This document shows positions 1-8,096 of a stretch of 64,000 nt of DNA, one piece after another. The notes under the pieces were generated by a model. That model did no database searches. It was not told the origin of the DNA and saw only the letters and a list, made by a program, of their open reading frames with translations. The translations under genes were made by a program, and so were the position numbers. This stretch comes from Blastococcus sp. URHD0036 (GTDB lineage Bacteria; Actinomycetota; Actinomycetes; Mycobacteriales; Geodermatophilaceae), in assembly GCF_000701365.1 (NCBI RefSeq), contig NZ_JNIK01000003.1, positions 62,001 through 126,000 on the forward strand. Direction: 5' to 3'. Position 1 is the stretch's first letter; every line of letters begins with the position of its first letter.

Positions 1-49
1 CGCCGAGGAGGACGACCGCGGCAGCCGGCCCCGTCCGCGCCCGTCCCAT
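1..49 (-). CDS. 5' end of an unidentified gene, truncated by the window edge
   Basis: An ATG at position 49 (reading leftward) overlaps the stop codon of the upstream methyltransferase gene as TGATG, the usual sign of translational coupling. The visible codons give MGRARTGPAAAVVLLG, a basic start followed by a hydrophobic run that could begin a signal peptide or membrane segment. Only 16 residues are inside the window, so the product cannot be identified. Confidence 0.5.
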   Translation of the reverse strand, partial: MGRARTGPAAAVVLLG

Positions 50-1335
50 CACGCCTCCATGATCGACGACGGGGCGGCGGGCACCAGCAGCGCCACGCAC
101 TCGACGTGGGCGGTCATCGGGAAGGCGTCGAACCCGCGCAGCTCGGCGAGCCGCCACCCCGCCGTCCCGAAGGCGGCGACGTCGCGGGCGAGCGCCGCGG
201 GATCGCAGGCGACGTAGACGACGGCCCGCGCGCCGGAGCCGGCCAGCACCCGGCTCACCGCGGGCCCGGCGCCGGCCCGGGGCGGGTCGAGGACGACCAC
301 CGACGGCGCCTCCCCGAGCTCCGCCAGCAGCTCCTCGAGCCCCTCGGCGTCGACCTCGCCCTGCCAGACCTCGGCCTGCGGCAGGCCGGCCAGGTTGGCC
401 TCGGCGGCCGCGCAGGCGCCGGCGTCGGCCTCCACGCAGACGACGCGCCCCTCCGCGCCCGCGGCCGGGGCGAGCGCGCCGCCGAACAGGCCGGCGCCGG
501 CGTAGAGGTCCAGGACGGTGTCCCCCGGCTCGACCCGGGCGAGGCCGGTGACCGCGGCGACGAGCGCGTCGGCGGCGGCCGGGTGCACCTGCCAGAAGCC
601 GGTGCCCTCGACCTCCCAGTCGCGGCCCCCCGCCGTCCGGGCGGCCCGCGCGACCGGCTCCTCGGGCAGGTCCCCGCCGGGTCGCAGCACCCGCGAGGTC
701 GTCGGCACCCCGCGCCGGTCCAGCCGGGTGGTGGTCACCGCTCCGGCGGAGTCGATGGCGACGTCCACCGCGCCGGCGCCGGGCCAGCGGCGGCCCAGCA
801 CCACGGCCGCGGCCGGCTCCAGGGTGATCGGGCAGTCCGCGAGCGGCACGACGTCGTGCGACCGGTGCCGGCGCAGCCCCGGCGTCCCGGAGCGGTCGAC
901 GGCGAAGCGGGCCCGCGAGCGCCAGCGCAGCGGCCCGCCGGGCAGCTCCTCGACGACCAGGCCCTCGACGACGGGGTCCCCGGCGAGCCCGGCCAGCCGG
1001 CTCAGCTGCTCGCGGACGACGGCGGCCTTGAGCCGGTGCTGCTCGGCGGGCGCCACGTGCTGCCAGTCGCAGCCGCCGCACCGGCCGGGGCCGCTGTACG
1101 GGCAGGGCCGCTCCACCCGGTGCACGGACGCGGTCAGCACCTCGACGGCGTCGGCGCGGCAGTAGCCGGGCTGGCGGTCCTCGGTGACCTCGACGACGAC
1201 CCGCTCCCCCGGCAGCGCGTGCCGCACGAAGACGACGCGGCCCTCGTGCCGGGCCACGCAGTGCCCGCCGTGCGCCACGGGGCCGACCTCGACCTCGAAG
1301 CGCCGGCCTCCCCAACCGAGGCCCCGGTCAGCCAT
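49..1335 (-). CDS. TRAM-domain class I RNA (uracil-5-)-methyltransferase, TrmA/RumA family
   Basis: Predicted SAM-dependent methyltransferase that makes 5-methyluridine in rRNA or tRNA. The 428-aa protein has an N-terminal TRAM/OB domain (about residues 8-65), cysteines at 78, 86 and 89 plus a fourth in ADCPITLEP that fit the RumA-type [4Fe-4S] site, the SAM motif VLDLYAGAGLFGG, the PPRAG motif, the catalytic-Cys motif VYVACDPAALARDV and a C-terminal HVECV that supplies the general-base Glu. Its start overlaps the end of the KimA-like permease gene by 8 bases, so the two are probably cotranscribed. M. tuberculosis has a homologue (Rv2689c) in the same place. Which RNA position is modified cannot be read from sequence. 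Confidence 0.9.
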   Translation of the reverse strand: MADRGLGWGGRRFEVEVGPVAHGGHCVARHEGRVVFVRHALPGERVVVEVTEDRQPGYCRADAVEVLTASVHRVERPCPYSGPGRCGGCDWQHVAPAEQHRLKAAVVREQLSRLAGLAGDPVVEGLVVEELPGGPLRWRSRARFAVDRSGTPGLRRHRSHDVVPLADCPITLEPAAAVVLGRRWPGAGAVDVAIDSAGAVTTTRLDRRGVPTTSRVLRPGGDLPEEPVARAARTAGGRDWEVEGTGFWQVHPAAADALVAAVTGLARVEPGDTVLDLYAGAGLFGGALAPAAGAEGRVVCVEADAGACAAAEANLAGLPQAEVWQGEVDAEGLEELLAELGEAPSVVVLDPPRAGAGPAVSRVLAGSGARAVVYVACDPAALARDVAAFGTAGWRLAELRGFDAFPMTAHVECVALLVPAAPSSIMEA

Positions 1336-3364
1336 ACGGCGTGGGATCGACGTCGTCGGTGATGCCCCGGCGGAGGTCGCCCGGAGCGGGCCCGTTCCGG
1401 CGGCCGTCCTCGTCGTCCCGTCCGACGGAGCTCTCCAGCTGCCACGGCACGGTGGTGATCATGACGCCGGGCTGGAACTGCAGCCGGGCACGCAGTCGCA
1501 GGGCGCTCTGGTTGTGCAGGACGTTCTCCCACCAGTGCCCGACCACGTACTGCGGCACGAACACCACGACCAGCTCGCGCGGGCTGGTGCGGCGGATCGC
1601 CTTCACGTAGTCGACGACCGGCCGGGTGATCTCCCGGTAGGGGGACTCGAGCACGGTCAGAGGCACCGGGATGTCGTAGCGCTCCCAGTCCGCCTGCAGC
1701 CCGCGGAGATCGGCGTCGTCCACGTTGACCGTCAGCGCCGTCAGCGCGTCGGGCCGGGTGGCCCGCGCGAAGGCCAGCGCCCGCAGCGTCGGCTTGTGCA
1801 CCTTCGAGACGAGCACGATCGCGTGCACCTTGCTCGGCAGCATCCGGGAGTCGGTGTCGGGCACCAGCTGCTCGGACACGTGCGAGTAGTGCCGGTTGAT
1901 CGCCCGCATCAGGACGAACAGGATCGGCATCGCCACGAGCACGAGGTAGGCGCCGTGGGTGAACTTCGTCAGCACGATGATCACCAGGACGACGGTGGTG
2001 AGCGAGCCGCCGACGGTGTTGATGATCTGCGACCTGCGGCTGCGCCGCCGGACGGCGGGATCGGTCTCGGTGCGCAGTTCCCGGTTCCAGTGCCGCACCA
2101 TGCCCCACTGGCCGATGCTGAAGCTGGTGAACACCCCGATGATGTAGAGCTGGATCAACCGGGTGACGTCGGCCTCGAACGCGATGATCAGGAGGGCGGC
2201 GAAGCCGGCGAGCAGCAGGATGCCGTTGCTGTAGACCAGCTTGTCGCCGCGGGTGTGCAGCTGCCGTGGCAGGAAGCGGTCCTGGGCGAGCACCGACCCC
2301 AGCAGCGGGAAGCCGTTGAAGGCGGTGTTGGCGGCGAGGATGAGGACGAGCGCCGTCGCGGCCTGGATGTAGAAGAAGCCGAACGAGCCGTCGCCGCCGA
2401 AGATGGCCGCTGCCAGCTGGGCGATGACGGTCCGCTGCGGCTCGGTCTCGCAGTCGGCGAAGCCCTGCAGGTCGCAGGCGTTCTCCGTGTAGCGGACGTC
2501 GGAGATGAGCGCCAGCGCGGTCACCCCGGCGAACATCGTGCAGGCCAGGCCGCCCATCAGGGCCAGCGTGGTGGCCGCGTTCTTGCTCTTCGGCGGCTTG
2601 AACGCCGGCACGCCGTTGGCGACGGCCTCGATGCCGGTCAGGGCCGTGGTACCCGAGGCGAAGGCGCGCAGGGCGAAGAACAGGAGTGCGAGGCCACCGA
2701 GGTCGGTGTACCCGGCCTCGGGCGTGATGCTGTACGCCGCGGTCTCCGCGACCGGCGCCGATCCGAAGACCGCTCGCAGCAGGCCGGTGGTGATCATCAC
2801 CAGGATGCCGGCGGCGAACAGGTAGGTCGGGACGGCGAACGTCTTCCCGGACTCGCGCAGGCCGCGGAGGTTGGCCGCGGCCAGCAGCGCGACCAGGGTG
2901 ACCGCGATCAGCACGCGGTGCTCGTTGAGCGCCGGGAAGGCCGAGATGATGTTGTCCGTGCCCGAGGAGACCGACACGGCGACCGTCAGCACGTAGTCGA
3001 CGAGCAGGGCGCTGGCGACGACGAGGGCGGCGAACCGGCCGTGGTTCTTCATGGCGACCTCGTAGTCGCCTCCGCCCGACGGATAGGCCCGCACCACCTG
3101 CCGGTACGAGAGCACGACCACGACCAGCAGCACGACGACGCCGGCGGCCAGCCACGGCGCCAGGTACAGGTAGGCCGTCCCGCCCAGCGTCAGGATGATC
3201 AGGATCTCCTGCGTGGCGTAGGCCACGGAGGAGAGCGCGTCGCTGGCGAAGATCGGCAGCGCGAGGCGCTTGGGGAGCAGCGACTCACCCGCACGGTCGC
3301 TGCGGACCGGACGGCCGAGGACGAGGCGTTTCGGGAGTTGCCCGAGGTCGGACAGGCTGGGCAC
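1328..3364 (-). CDS. KimA-like APC-superfamily permease, probable potassium importer
   Basis: 678-aa inner-membrane transporter with about 12 membrane segments (to about residue 470) and a cytoplasmic C-terminal domain of about 200 residues. It is usually annotated as an amino-acid permease. The conserved stretches (ASDALSSVAY, LSYRQVVRAYPSGGG, LVDYVLTVAVSVSSGTD, SALTGIEAV-like AFASGTTALTGIEAVANG, LHNQSALRLRARL) agree better with Bacillus KimA/YdaO, a high-affinity K+ importer controlled by c-di-AMP, as I recall that sequence. It is divergent from two RCK/TrkA regulators, which also suggests K+. I chose the GTG at 3364 because the similarity starts right after it and because a TACCAT -10 lies 7 nt upstream (3377-3372), implying a leaderless mRNA; a longer open frame upstream has no family similarity. 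Substrate is inference. Confidence 0.85.
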   Translation of the reverse strand: MPSLSDLGQLPKRLVLGRPVRSDRAGESLLPKRLALPIFASDALSSVAYATQEILIILTLGGTAYLYLAPWLAAGVVVLLVVVVLSYRQVVRAYPSGGGDYEVAMKNHGRFAALVVASALLVDYVLTVAVSVSSGTDNIISAFPALNEHRVLIAVTLVALLAAANLRGLRESGKTFAVPTYLFAAGILVMITTGLLRAVFGSAPVAETAAYSITPEAGYTDLGGLALLFFALRAFASGTTALTGIEAVANGVPAFKPPKSKNAATTLALMGGLACTMFAGVTALALISDVRYTENACDLQGFADCETEPQRTVIAQLAAAIFGGDGSFGFFYIQAATALVLILAANTAFNGFPLLGSVLAQDRFLPRQLHTRGDKLVYSNGILLLAGFAALLIIAFEADVTRLIQLYIIGVFTSFSIGQWGMVRHWNRELRTETDPAVRRRSRRSQIINTVGGSLTTVVLVIIVLTKFTHGAYLVLVAMPILFVLMRAINRHYSHVSEQLVPDTDSRMLPSKVHAIVLVSKVHKPTLRALAFARATRPDALTALTVNVDDADLRGLQADWERYDIPVPLTVLESPYREITRPVVDYVKAIRRTSPRELVVVFVPQYVVGHWWENVLHNQSALRLRARLQFQPGVMITTVPWQLESSVGRDDEDGRRNGPAPGDLRRGITDDVDPTPYG

Positions 3365-3533
3365 GGCGGCGATGGTACGGACGCACGGCCCGTTCGCCGC
3401 GCGCCCGGCCGCGACACCGCCCGCGAGAGGGACTCCCCCGCCGGCGGCCCCCTGCGCCGGCGGGCGGGTGTAGCTTCGCGCCGGTGCGGGCGCCGGTCGT
3501 GCGCCCGCAGGACCCCCGATCGAGGAGCGACAC
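3365..3533. promoter_or_regulatory. Divergent promoter region between the KimA-like permease and the RCK genes
   Basis: On the minus strand TACCAT (3377-3372) lies 7 nt before the permease GTG. On the plus strand TAGCTT (3471-3476) is a candidate -10 for ceoB, whose mRNA would have a leader of about 50 nt ending in the GAGGAG ribosome-binding site. A perfect 10-bp inverted repeat, CCCGCCGGCG (3437-3446) and CGCCGGCGGG (3455-3464), overlaps the -35 position of the rightward promoter and could be an operator or only a GC-rich hairpin. I see no c-di-AMP riboswitch here. Confidence 0.5.
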
Positions 3534-4205
3534 GTGCACGTGGTCGTCATGGGCTGCGGCCGCGTCGGCTCGGCCATCGCGCGGCGGCTCGAGGAGGTCG
3601 GCCACAGCGTGGCGGTGATCGACCAGGACCCGGAGGCCTTCCGCCGGCTGGGTCCGGAGTTCGCCGGCCGCCAGGTGACCGGGCTCGGCTTCGACCGGCA
3701 GACCCTGCTGGACGCCGGCATCGACTCCGCCGGGGCCTTCGCCGCCGTGAGCAGCGGCGACAACTCGAACATCATCAGCGCCCGCGTGGCCCGCGAGACC
3801 TTCGGCGTCCAGCACGTCGTGGCCCGCATCTACGACTCGAAGCGGGCCGAGGTCTACGAGCGGATGGGCATCCCCAGCGTGGCCACCGTCCCGTGGACGG
3901 TGAACCGCCTGCTGCGCGAGCTGCTCTCGGTCAAGGTCAACGAGCTGTGGCGCGAGCCCACCGGGCAGGTGCTGATGCTGCGGGTGACCGTGACCGACGT
4001 GTGGGTGGGCCGCAAGCTCGTCGAGCTGGAGAAGGCGACCGGCGCGCGGGCGGCGTGGCTGGTGCGTTTCGGCGAGGCGCAGCTGGCGACGTTCACCACA
4101 GTCCTCCAGGACGGCGACCAGCTGGTCCTGGCCGCGACCGACGCCATCACCGCCCGGGTGCACGAGGTCGTCGAGCGCGGGCCCGAGGGAGGACACGGCT
4201 CATGA
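3534..4205 (+). CDS. ceoB: TrkA-N/RCK potassium uptake regulator, first of a pair (CeoB-like)
   Basis: 223-aa cytoplasmic NAD(H)/nucleotide-binding regulatory subunit of a K+ uptake system. The Rossmann motif GCGRVGSAIA is at residues 7-16, the acidic residue at the end of beta-2 is in VAVIDQDPEAF, and a TrkA-C (RCK_C) domain occupies about residues 140-220. The GTG start has GAGGAG 7 nt upstream. It overlaps the second RCK gene by 4 bases (ATGA). No TrkH/KtrB pore subunit is present in the window; the only K+ transporter candidate nearby is the divergent KimA-like permease. M. tuberculosis Rv2691 (ceoB) is the positional counterpart. Confidence 0.92.
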   Translation: MHVVVMGCGRVGSAIARRLEEVGHSVAVIDQDPEAFRRLGPEFAGRQVTGLGFDRQTLLDAGIDSAGAFAAVSSGDNSNIISARVARETFGVQHVVARIYDSKRAEVYERMGIPSVATVPWTVNRLLRELLSVKVNELWREPTGQVLMLRVTVTDVWVGRKLVELEKATGARAAWLVRFGEAQLATFTTVLQDGDQLVLAATDAITARVHEVVERGPEGGHGS

Positions 4206-4870
4206 GGGTCGCCATCGTGGGCGCGGGCGCCGTCGGCCGCTCGATCGCCGGGGAGCTGCTCAGCAACGGGCACAGCGTGATGCTCATCGAGAAGGACCCC
4301 CGCAAGGTCCGCACCCGGGCCGTGCCGGGCGCCGAATGGGTGCAGGCCGACGCCTGCGAGGTGACCTCCTTGGAGGAGGCCCAGCTGGCCACCTGCGACG
4401 TCGTGGTCGCGGCCACCGGCGACGACAAGGCCAACCTCGTCATCTCGCTGCTGGCCAAGACGGAGTTCGCCGTCAACCGCGTGGTGGCCCGCGTCAAGGA
4501 CCCGCGCAACGAGTGGCTCTACACCGAGTCCTGGGGCGTCGACGTCGCCGTCTCCACCCCGCGCGTGCTCGCGGCCCTGGTCGAGGAGGCCGTCACCGTC
4601 GGCGACGTCGTCCGGCTGATGACCTTCCGCAAAGGCGCGGCCAACCTGGTGGAGATCACCCTCGCCGAGGACACCCCGTGGGTGGGCCGGCCGCTGCGCG
4701 AGGTGCCGCTGCCGCGGGAGACCGTGCTGACGGCGATCCTGCGCGGGGAGCGGGTGATCACCCCCAGCCCGGACGAGCCGCTCGAGGCCGGTGACGAGCT
4801 GCTGTTCATCGCCCACTCCGACGTCGAGGAGCAGCTGCAGGAGGTCCTCTCCGCCGCCCGTCCCGTCTGA
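4202..4870 (+). CDS. ceoC: TrkA-N/RCK potassium uptake regulator, second of a pair (CeoC-like)
   Basis: 222-aa RCK protein. The N-terminal Rossmann fold carries GAGAVGRSIAGE at residues 6-17. The beta-2 end is acidic with Glu (VMLIEKDPRKV) where the upstream paralogue has Asp, which may mean different nucleotide preference. A TrkA-C domain with the EAGDELLFIAH signature ends the protein. It is translationally coupled to ceoB by ATGA overlap, so the two probably form a hetero-oligomeric ring. It runs convergent into the DUF3159 gene with only 8 bases between them. Confidence 0.92.
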   Translation: MRVAIVGAGAVGRSIAGELLSNGHSVMLIEKDPRKVRTRAVPGAEWVQADACEVTSLEEAQLATCDVVVAATGDDKANLVISLLAKTEFAVNRVVARVKDPRNEWLYTESWGVDVAVSTPRVLAALVEEAVTVGDVVRLMTFRKGAANLVEITLAEDTPWVGRPLREVPLPRETVLTAILRGERVITPSPDEPLEAGDELLFIAHSDVEEQLQEVLSAARPV

Positions 4871-4878
4871 GAGGGACG

Positions 4879-5727
4879 TCAGGCGGCGGGCTGCCCGCCC
4901 GACCGGTGCCGGTGCAGGCGGGAGACCGCCCAGAGGGTGATCGCCAGCTCGACGACGGTCACCGGGATGCCCAGCACCAGCGAGACGACGCCGAGCGCCG
5001 TGGCGTTCCCGTCCTCGCTGGAGAAGTACAGCGGCCCGGTGACCGCGGCGCGGATGAGGAAGACGACGGCCCAGAACACGGTCAGCCAGCCGTAGGCGCG
5101 CACCAGCCGCGGGTCGTCGCGCCAGTGGCACTCGGCCTCGGGGTCGACCGCGCGCGTGCCGGTCTCCGGGTCCCGCTCGGCGGGGCGCAGCACCGCCGAG
5201 GCGCGGTGCAGCCGGCCGCGCAGGCCCGGCGGGTGCGCCTCGTGCGTGGCCATGGCCCCCAGGTGGCTGGGGGCGAGGAACTCGGCGATCACCCCGACCA
5301 GCGGCCAGCGGACCACCACCGACCCGAGCAGGACCACGCCGATGGCCGCGTTGCGGATGATCCCGATGACGTAGAAGTCGCGGGCCTGCCCGGAGTAGGC
5401 GGCGATGGCCACCGCGATCCCGACGGCGAACAGGCCGCTGAAGGCCTGCTGGACGCTCTCCCGCCGGACCAGGCGCAGCAGGAAGACGAGGAGCGCGGCA
5501 CCGAGGGCGCTCCAGATCCCGACCCGCAGCCCGGCGAGGGAGTTGGCGACGATGAACGCCACCGTCGGCAGGCTCGCGTCGAGCATCCCGCGCCAGCCGC
5601 CCAGCTGGTCGAGGACGACGTGCCGGTCGAAGACCGGTGCCCGTCCGGCGTCGTCCGCGTCGGGACCGGGCCGCTCCTCCCCCGTCGCGCCCTCGGCAGG
5701 GCGGTCGCCGCCGGCCGCAGCCGTCAC
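4879..5727 (-). CDS. DUF3159 membrane protein
   Basis: 282-aa integral membrane protein of the actinobacterial DUF3159 family. Several hydrophobic segments are visible (VAFIVANSLAGLRVGIWSAL, LFAVGIAVAIAAYSG, FYVIGIIRNAAIGVVLLG, YGWLTVFWAVVFLIRAAV, GVVSLVLGIPVTVVELAITL), giving about six helices. The first 30 residues are charged and cytoplasmic-like. It overlaps the upstream OB-fold gene by 4 bases and belongs to a leftward run that starts at dut. The biochemical function is unknown; position next to ceoBC and the OB-fold gene matches Rv2693c. Confidence 0.85.
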   Translation of the reverse strand: MTAAAGGDRPAEGATGEERPGPDADDAGRAPVFDRHVVLDQLGGWRGMLDASLPTVAFIVANSLAGLRVGIWSALGAALLVFLLRLVRRESVQQAFSGLFAVGIAVAIAAYSGQARDFYVIGIIRNAAIGVVLLGSVVVRWPLVGVIAEFLAPSHLGAMATHEAHPPGLRGRLHRASAVLRPAERDPETGTRAVDPEAECHWRDDPRLVRAYGWLTVFWAVVFLIRAAVTGPLYFSSEDGNATALGVVSLVLGIPVTVVELAITLWAVSRLHRHRSGGQPAA

Positions 5728-6101
5728 CCGAGGCCCAGCTCGTACCAGGGGTTGTAGATGACCTCGCGGCCCTCGAAGGAACCGAACCGGCCGCGGGCGG
5801 TGAGGGTGCGGCCCGGCTCGATGCCGGGGATCCGCCGGCGGCCGAGCCAGACCAGCGTGACCGAGCCCGAGCCGTCGAACAGCTCGGCCTCGAGGGTGGG
5901 CACGGTCTCCCGCGGCGTGTAGACGACCGACTTCAGCCGCCCGGTCACGGTGACGACCTTGCCCTTCTGGCAGGCGCTGACGGCCTCGCAGCCGGCGAAG
6001 GCCGCCTCGTCGCGCAACTGCTCGGCATCACGGGTCTGGTCGTCGACCGTCAGCCGCTGGAGCTTCCGGGTCAGCCAGCCTGCCGGCCGGGTCTCTGTCA
6101 C
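5724..6101 (-). CDS. OB-fold nucleic acid-binding protein
   Basis: 125-aa soluble protein. The central stretch VVTVTGRLKSVVYTPRETVP followed by ELFDGSGSVTLVWLGRR and GRTLTARGRFG is the tRNA_anti/OB-fold pattern seen in the RecG wedge-like family of small actinobacterial proteins (Rv2694c type). The GTG start at 6101 overlaps the stop of the upstream hydrolase gene as GTGA, which decides the start; a much longer upstream open frame is out of register with that coupling. Its ligand is unknown. Confidence 0.82.
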   Translation of the reverse strand: MTETRPAGWLTRKLQRLTVDDQTRDAEQLRDEAAFAGCEAVSACQKGKVVTVTGRLKSVVYTPRETVPTLEAELFDGSGSVTLVWLGRRRIPGIEPGRTLTARGRFGSFEGREVIYNPWYELGLG

Positions 6102-6883
6102 GGTTCCAGCGTAGTCCCGGCACCGCGGCGGCCGCGTCGTGTCCGCAGCCACTCCCGGACCAGCGCCCAGGCCGGCCCCGCCGGGTCGATCATCGCCATG
6201 TGGTCGCCGGGCACGAGGCGGACCTCCACGGCGTCGCCGGCGCGCCCGGCGGCCTGCGCGTAGCGCTCGCTCTGCTCCGGCGGGACGACGTCGTCGCCGG
6301 TGCCGTGCACGCAGAGGACCGCCGCGCCGGTGGGCAGGAGGGCGACCGGTGAGGCCAGCGCGAGGACGTCCGGGGCGGGCGGGCCGCCGAGGAACTCCCG
6401 CACGGCTCCCCGGCCGAGCCCCTGCTCGTCGGCGCGCGCCAGGTCGAGCACGCCGGCCTGCAGCACCGCGGCCGCCACCCGCACGCGCGGACCCGCGCCG
6501 GGTGCCCCCGCGGGCAGCAGCGCCCGTCCGGCGGCCCAGGCCGCCAGGTGACCGCCCGCCGAGTGGCCCACCACCGTGACGTCGTCCAGGTCGAGCCGGG
6601 CGACCTCGTCCAGCCCCGGCAGGGCGTCCAGCGCGGCGGCGACGTCCTCGACCGTCGCCGGCCAGCCACCGCCGGCACCCACCCGGCGGTACTCCACGGC
6701 GACCGCGGCGAACCCGGCGGCCGCGAGGTCGGCGGCCAGCGGACGGGCCAGGTCGATGCCGTACGCGGCCCGCCAGAACCCGCCGTGCAGCACGACGACG
6801 ACCGGAGCCCGGTCCTCCCCCGCGGGGAGGGTGAGCTCGAGGAACTGGTCCGGGTGCGGCCCGTAGGCCACTCCCGGGGTCAC
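6098..6883 (-). CDS. Alpha/beta hydrolase (esterase, hormone-sensitive-lipase/formamidase-like)
   Basis: 261-aa soluble serine hydrolase. The oxyanion-hole motif HGGFWR, the nucleophile elbow GHSAGGHLA (catalytic Ser), the acid in HGTGDDVVPPEQS and the catalytic His in PGDHMAMIDP are all present and in the right order. The arrangement resembles kynurenine-formamidase/acylaminopeptidase-type esterases. It starts with GTG overlapping the stop of the DUF3710 gene by 4 bases and overlaps the OB-fold gene the same way, so all are in one operon. The substrate is not predictable. Confidence 0.85.
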   Translation of the reverse strand: MTPGVAYGPHPDQFLELTLPAGEDRAPVVVVLHGGFWRAAYGIDLARPLAADLAAAGFAAVAVEYRRVGAGGGWPATVEDVAAALDALPGLDEVARLDLDDVTVVGHSAGGHLAAWAAGRALLPAGAPGAGPRVRVAAAVLQAGVLDLARADEQGLGRGAVREFLGGPPAPDVLALASPVALLPTGAAVLCVHGTGDDVVPPEQSERYAQAAGRAGDAVEVRLVPGDHMAMIDPAGPAWALVREWLRTRRGRRGAGTTLEP

Positions 6884-7593
6884 GCGGGCGGGGGCGGGGC
6901 CGCCGCGCCGCCCTGCTGGCGTGCGGCCTGCTGGGCGGCCACCTGGGCCGCCGCCTGGGGCGGCAGGGTGAGCGGCAGCTGCTCGCGCACCGGCATGGGC
7001 TCGGTCCCCCGGACGACGACGATGCCGCGGAAGACCTCCTCCAGCGGAGCGGCCGCCTCGGCACTCTCCGCCGCCGGGCCGCTGATCATGCCGCGCAGGA
7101 ACCAGCGGGGCCCGTCGACCCCGAGGAAGCGGGTGGCCCGCCGGACCGGGGCCGGCGCCGGCTGTCCCGGCTGGGCCGGCGGGGAGACCCGCACGTGCCC
7201 GGCGAGCTCGGGCCCGAAGGGGCCCTCCACCTCGGTGAGCGAGCCACCCTGGCCGGAGGCGCTGACCGCCAGGTCGGCGCGGACGTCGTCCCAGATGCCG
7301 GTCGCCCGGGGCGCGGCGAACGCCGAGACCTGCAGCAGCGACTCGCCGTAGCGCATCGTCGCGCCGACGACCTTCTGCTGCTGGTTCACGTCCACCCGCA
7401 GCTCCATCCCGCCGACCGCGGGCAGCCGGAGCGCGCCCAGGTCGATGCGGGCGCGGCCGTCGTCGGGCGCGTCGGCCTCGTCGTAGGGGCCGGCGGTCTC
7501 CTCGACCTCCCGCGCGCGGATCTGCGGCTCCGGAGGCACCCCGCGCTCGCGCAGGCTGCGGTCGATGCGGTTGCGGCGGCGTCCGAACGGCAT
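6880..7593 (-). CDS. DUF3710 protein
   Basis: 237-aa protein of the actinobacterial DUF3710 family (Rv2696c type). The first 60 residues are highly charged (RRRNRIDRSLRERG) and probably disordered, the middle folds as alternating strands (GAVRLPAVGGMELRVDV-like pattern, WFLRGMISGPAAES), and the last 25 residues are a low-complexity Gln/Ala/Pro tail. ATG at 7593 is one base from the stop of dut. No enzymatic motif is visible. The link with dut is conserved in actinobacteria. Confidence 0.85.
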   Translation of the reverse strand: MPFGRRRNRIDRSLRERGVPPEPQIRAREVEETAGPYDEADAPDDGRARIDLGALRLPAVGGMELRVDVNQQQKVVGATMRYGESLLQVSAFAAPRATGIWDDVRADLAVSASGQGGSLTEVEGPFGPELAGHVRVSPPAQPGQPAPAPVRRATRFLGVDGPRWFLRGMISGPAAESAEAAAPLEEVFRGIVVVRGTEPMPVREQLPLTLPPQAAAQVAAQQAARQQGGAAAPPPPA

Positions 7594-7594
7594 G

Positions 7595-8086
7595 TCAGGC
7601 CCCCGCGCCCTCGTCGGTGGAGCCCACGCCGGTCGAGCCGTGCCCGCCGGCGCCGCGGTCGCTGCCGGGCAGCTCCGCCACGGGCACGAACCGGGCGCGG
7701 ACCACCGGCTGCACGACCAGCTGCGCGACCCGGTCGCCGCGGCGCAGGGTCAGCGCCGTCGTCGGGTCCAGGTTGACCAGGTTCACCTTGATCTCCCCCC
7801 GGTAGCCGGCGTCGATCGTCCCCGGCGCGTTCACCAGGCTCAGGCCGAGCCGGTGGGCCAGGCCCGAGCGCGGGTGCACGAACCCGGCGTACCCCTCCGG
7901 GATGGCCACGGCCACCCCGGTGCCGACCAGCGCGCGCTGGAGCGGGGCCAGTTCGACGTCCTCGGCCAGGGTGAGGTCGGCGCCGGCGTCGCCGGGGAGG
8001 GCGTAGCGGGGCGCCAGGGCCGGATCGGTGAGCCGCACCGGCACCTCCACCTCGGCGGGACCGGGCGGGACCGGGGGCGTGAGCAC
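7595..8086 (-). CDS. dut: dUTP diphosphatase
   Basis: Hydrolyses dUTP to dUMP and pyrophosphate, supplying dTMP synthesis and keeping uracil out of DNA. The 163-aa trimeric dUTPase carries all motifs: PGDAGADL (motif 1), [12 protein letters not shown] (motif 2), [16 protein letters not shown] (motif 3, catalytic Asp and nucleoside pocket), RGDRVAQLV (motif 4) and the flexible C-terminal GAGGHGSTG arm (motif 5) with His replacing the usual Phe. It starts with GTG. It is the first gene of the leftward dut-DUF3710-hydrolase-OB-DUF3159 run, or the second if the hypothetical gene upstream (10 bases away) belongs to it. Confidence 0.95.
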   Translation of the reverse strand: MLTPPVPPGPAEVEVPVRLTDPALAPRYALPGDAGADLTLAEDVELAPLQRALVGTGVAVAIPEGYAGFVHPRSGLAHRLGLSLVNAPGTIDAGYRGEIKVNLVNLDPTTALTLRRGDRVAQLVVQPVVRARFVPVAELPGSDRGAGGHGSTGVGSTDEGAGA

Positions 8087-8096
8087 GGTGCCGATC

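Noticed and set aside
3365-3533. c-di-AMP riboswitch upstream of the KimA-like permease
   Set aside because: The permease transcript appears leaderless and no conserved riboswitch core is visible.
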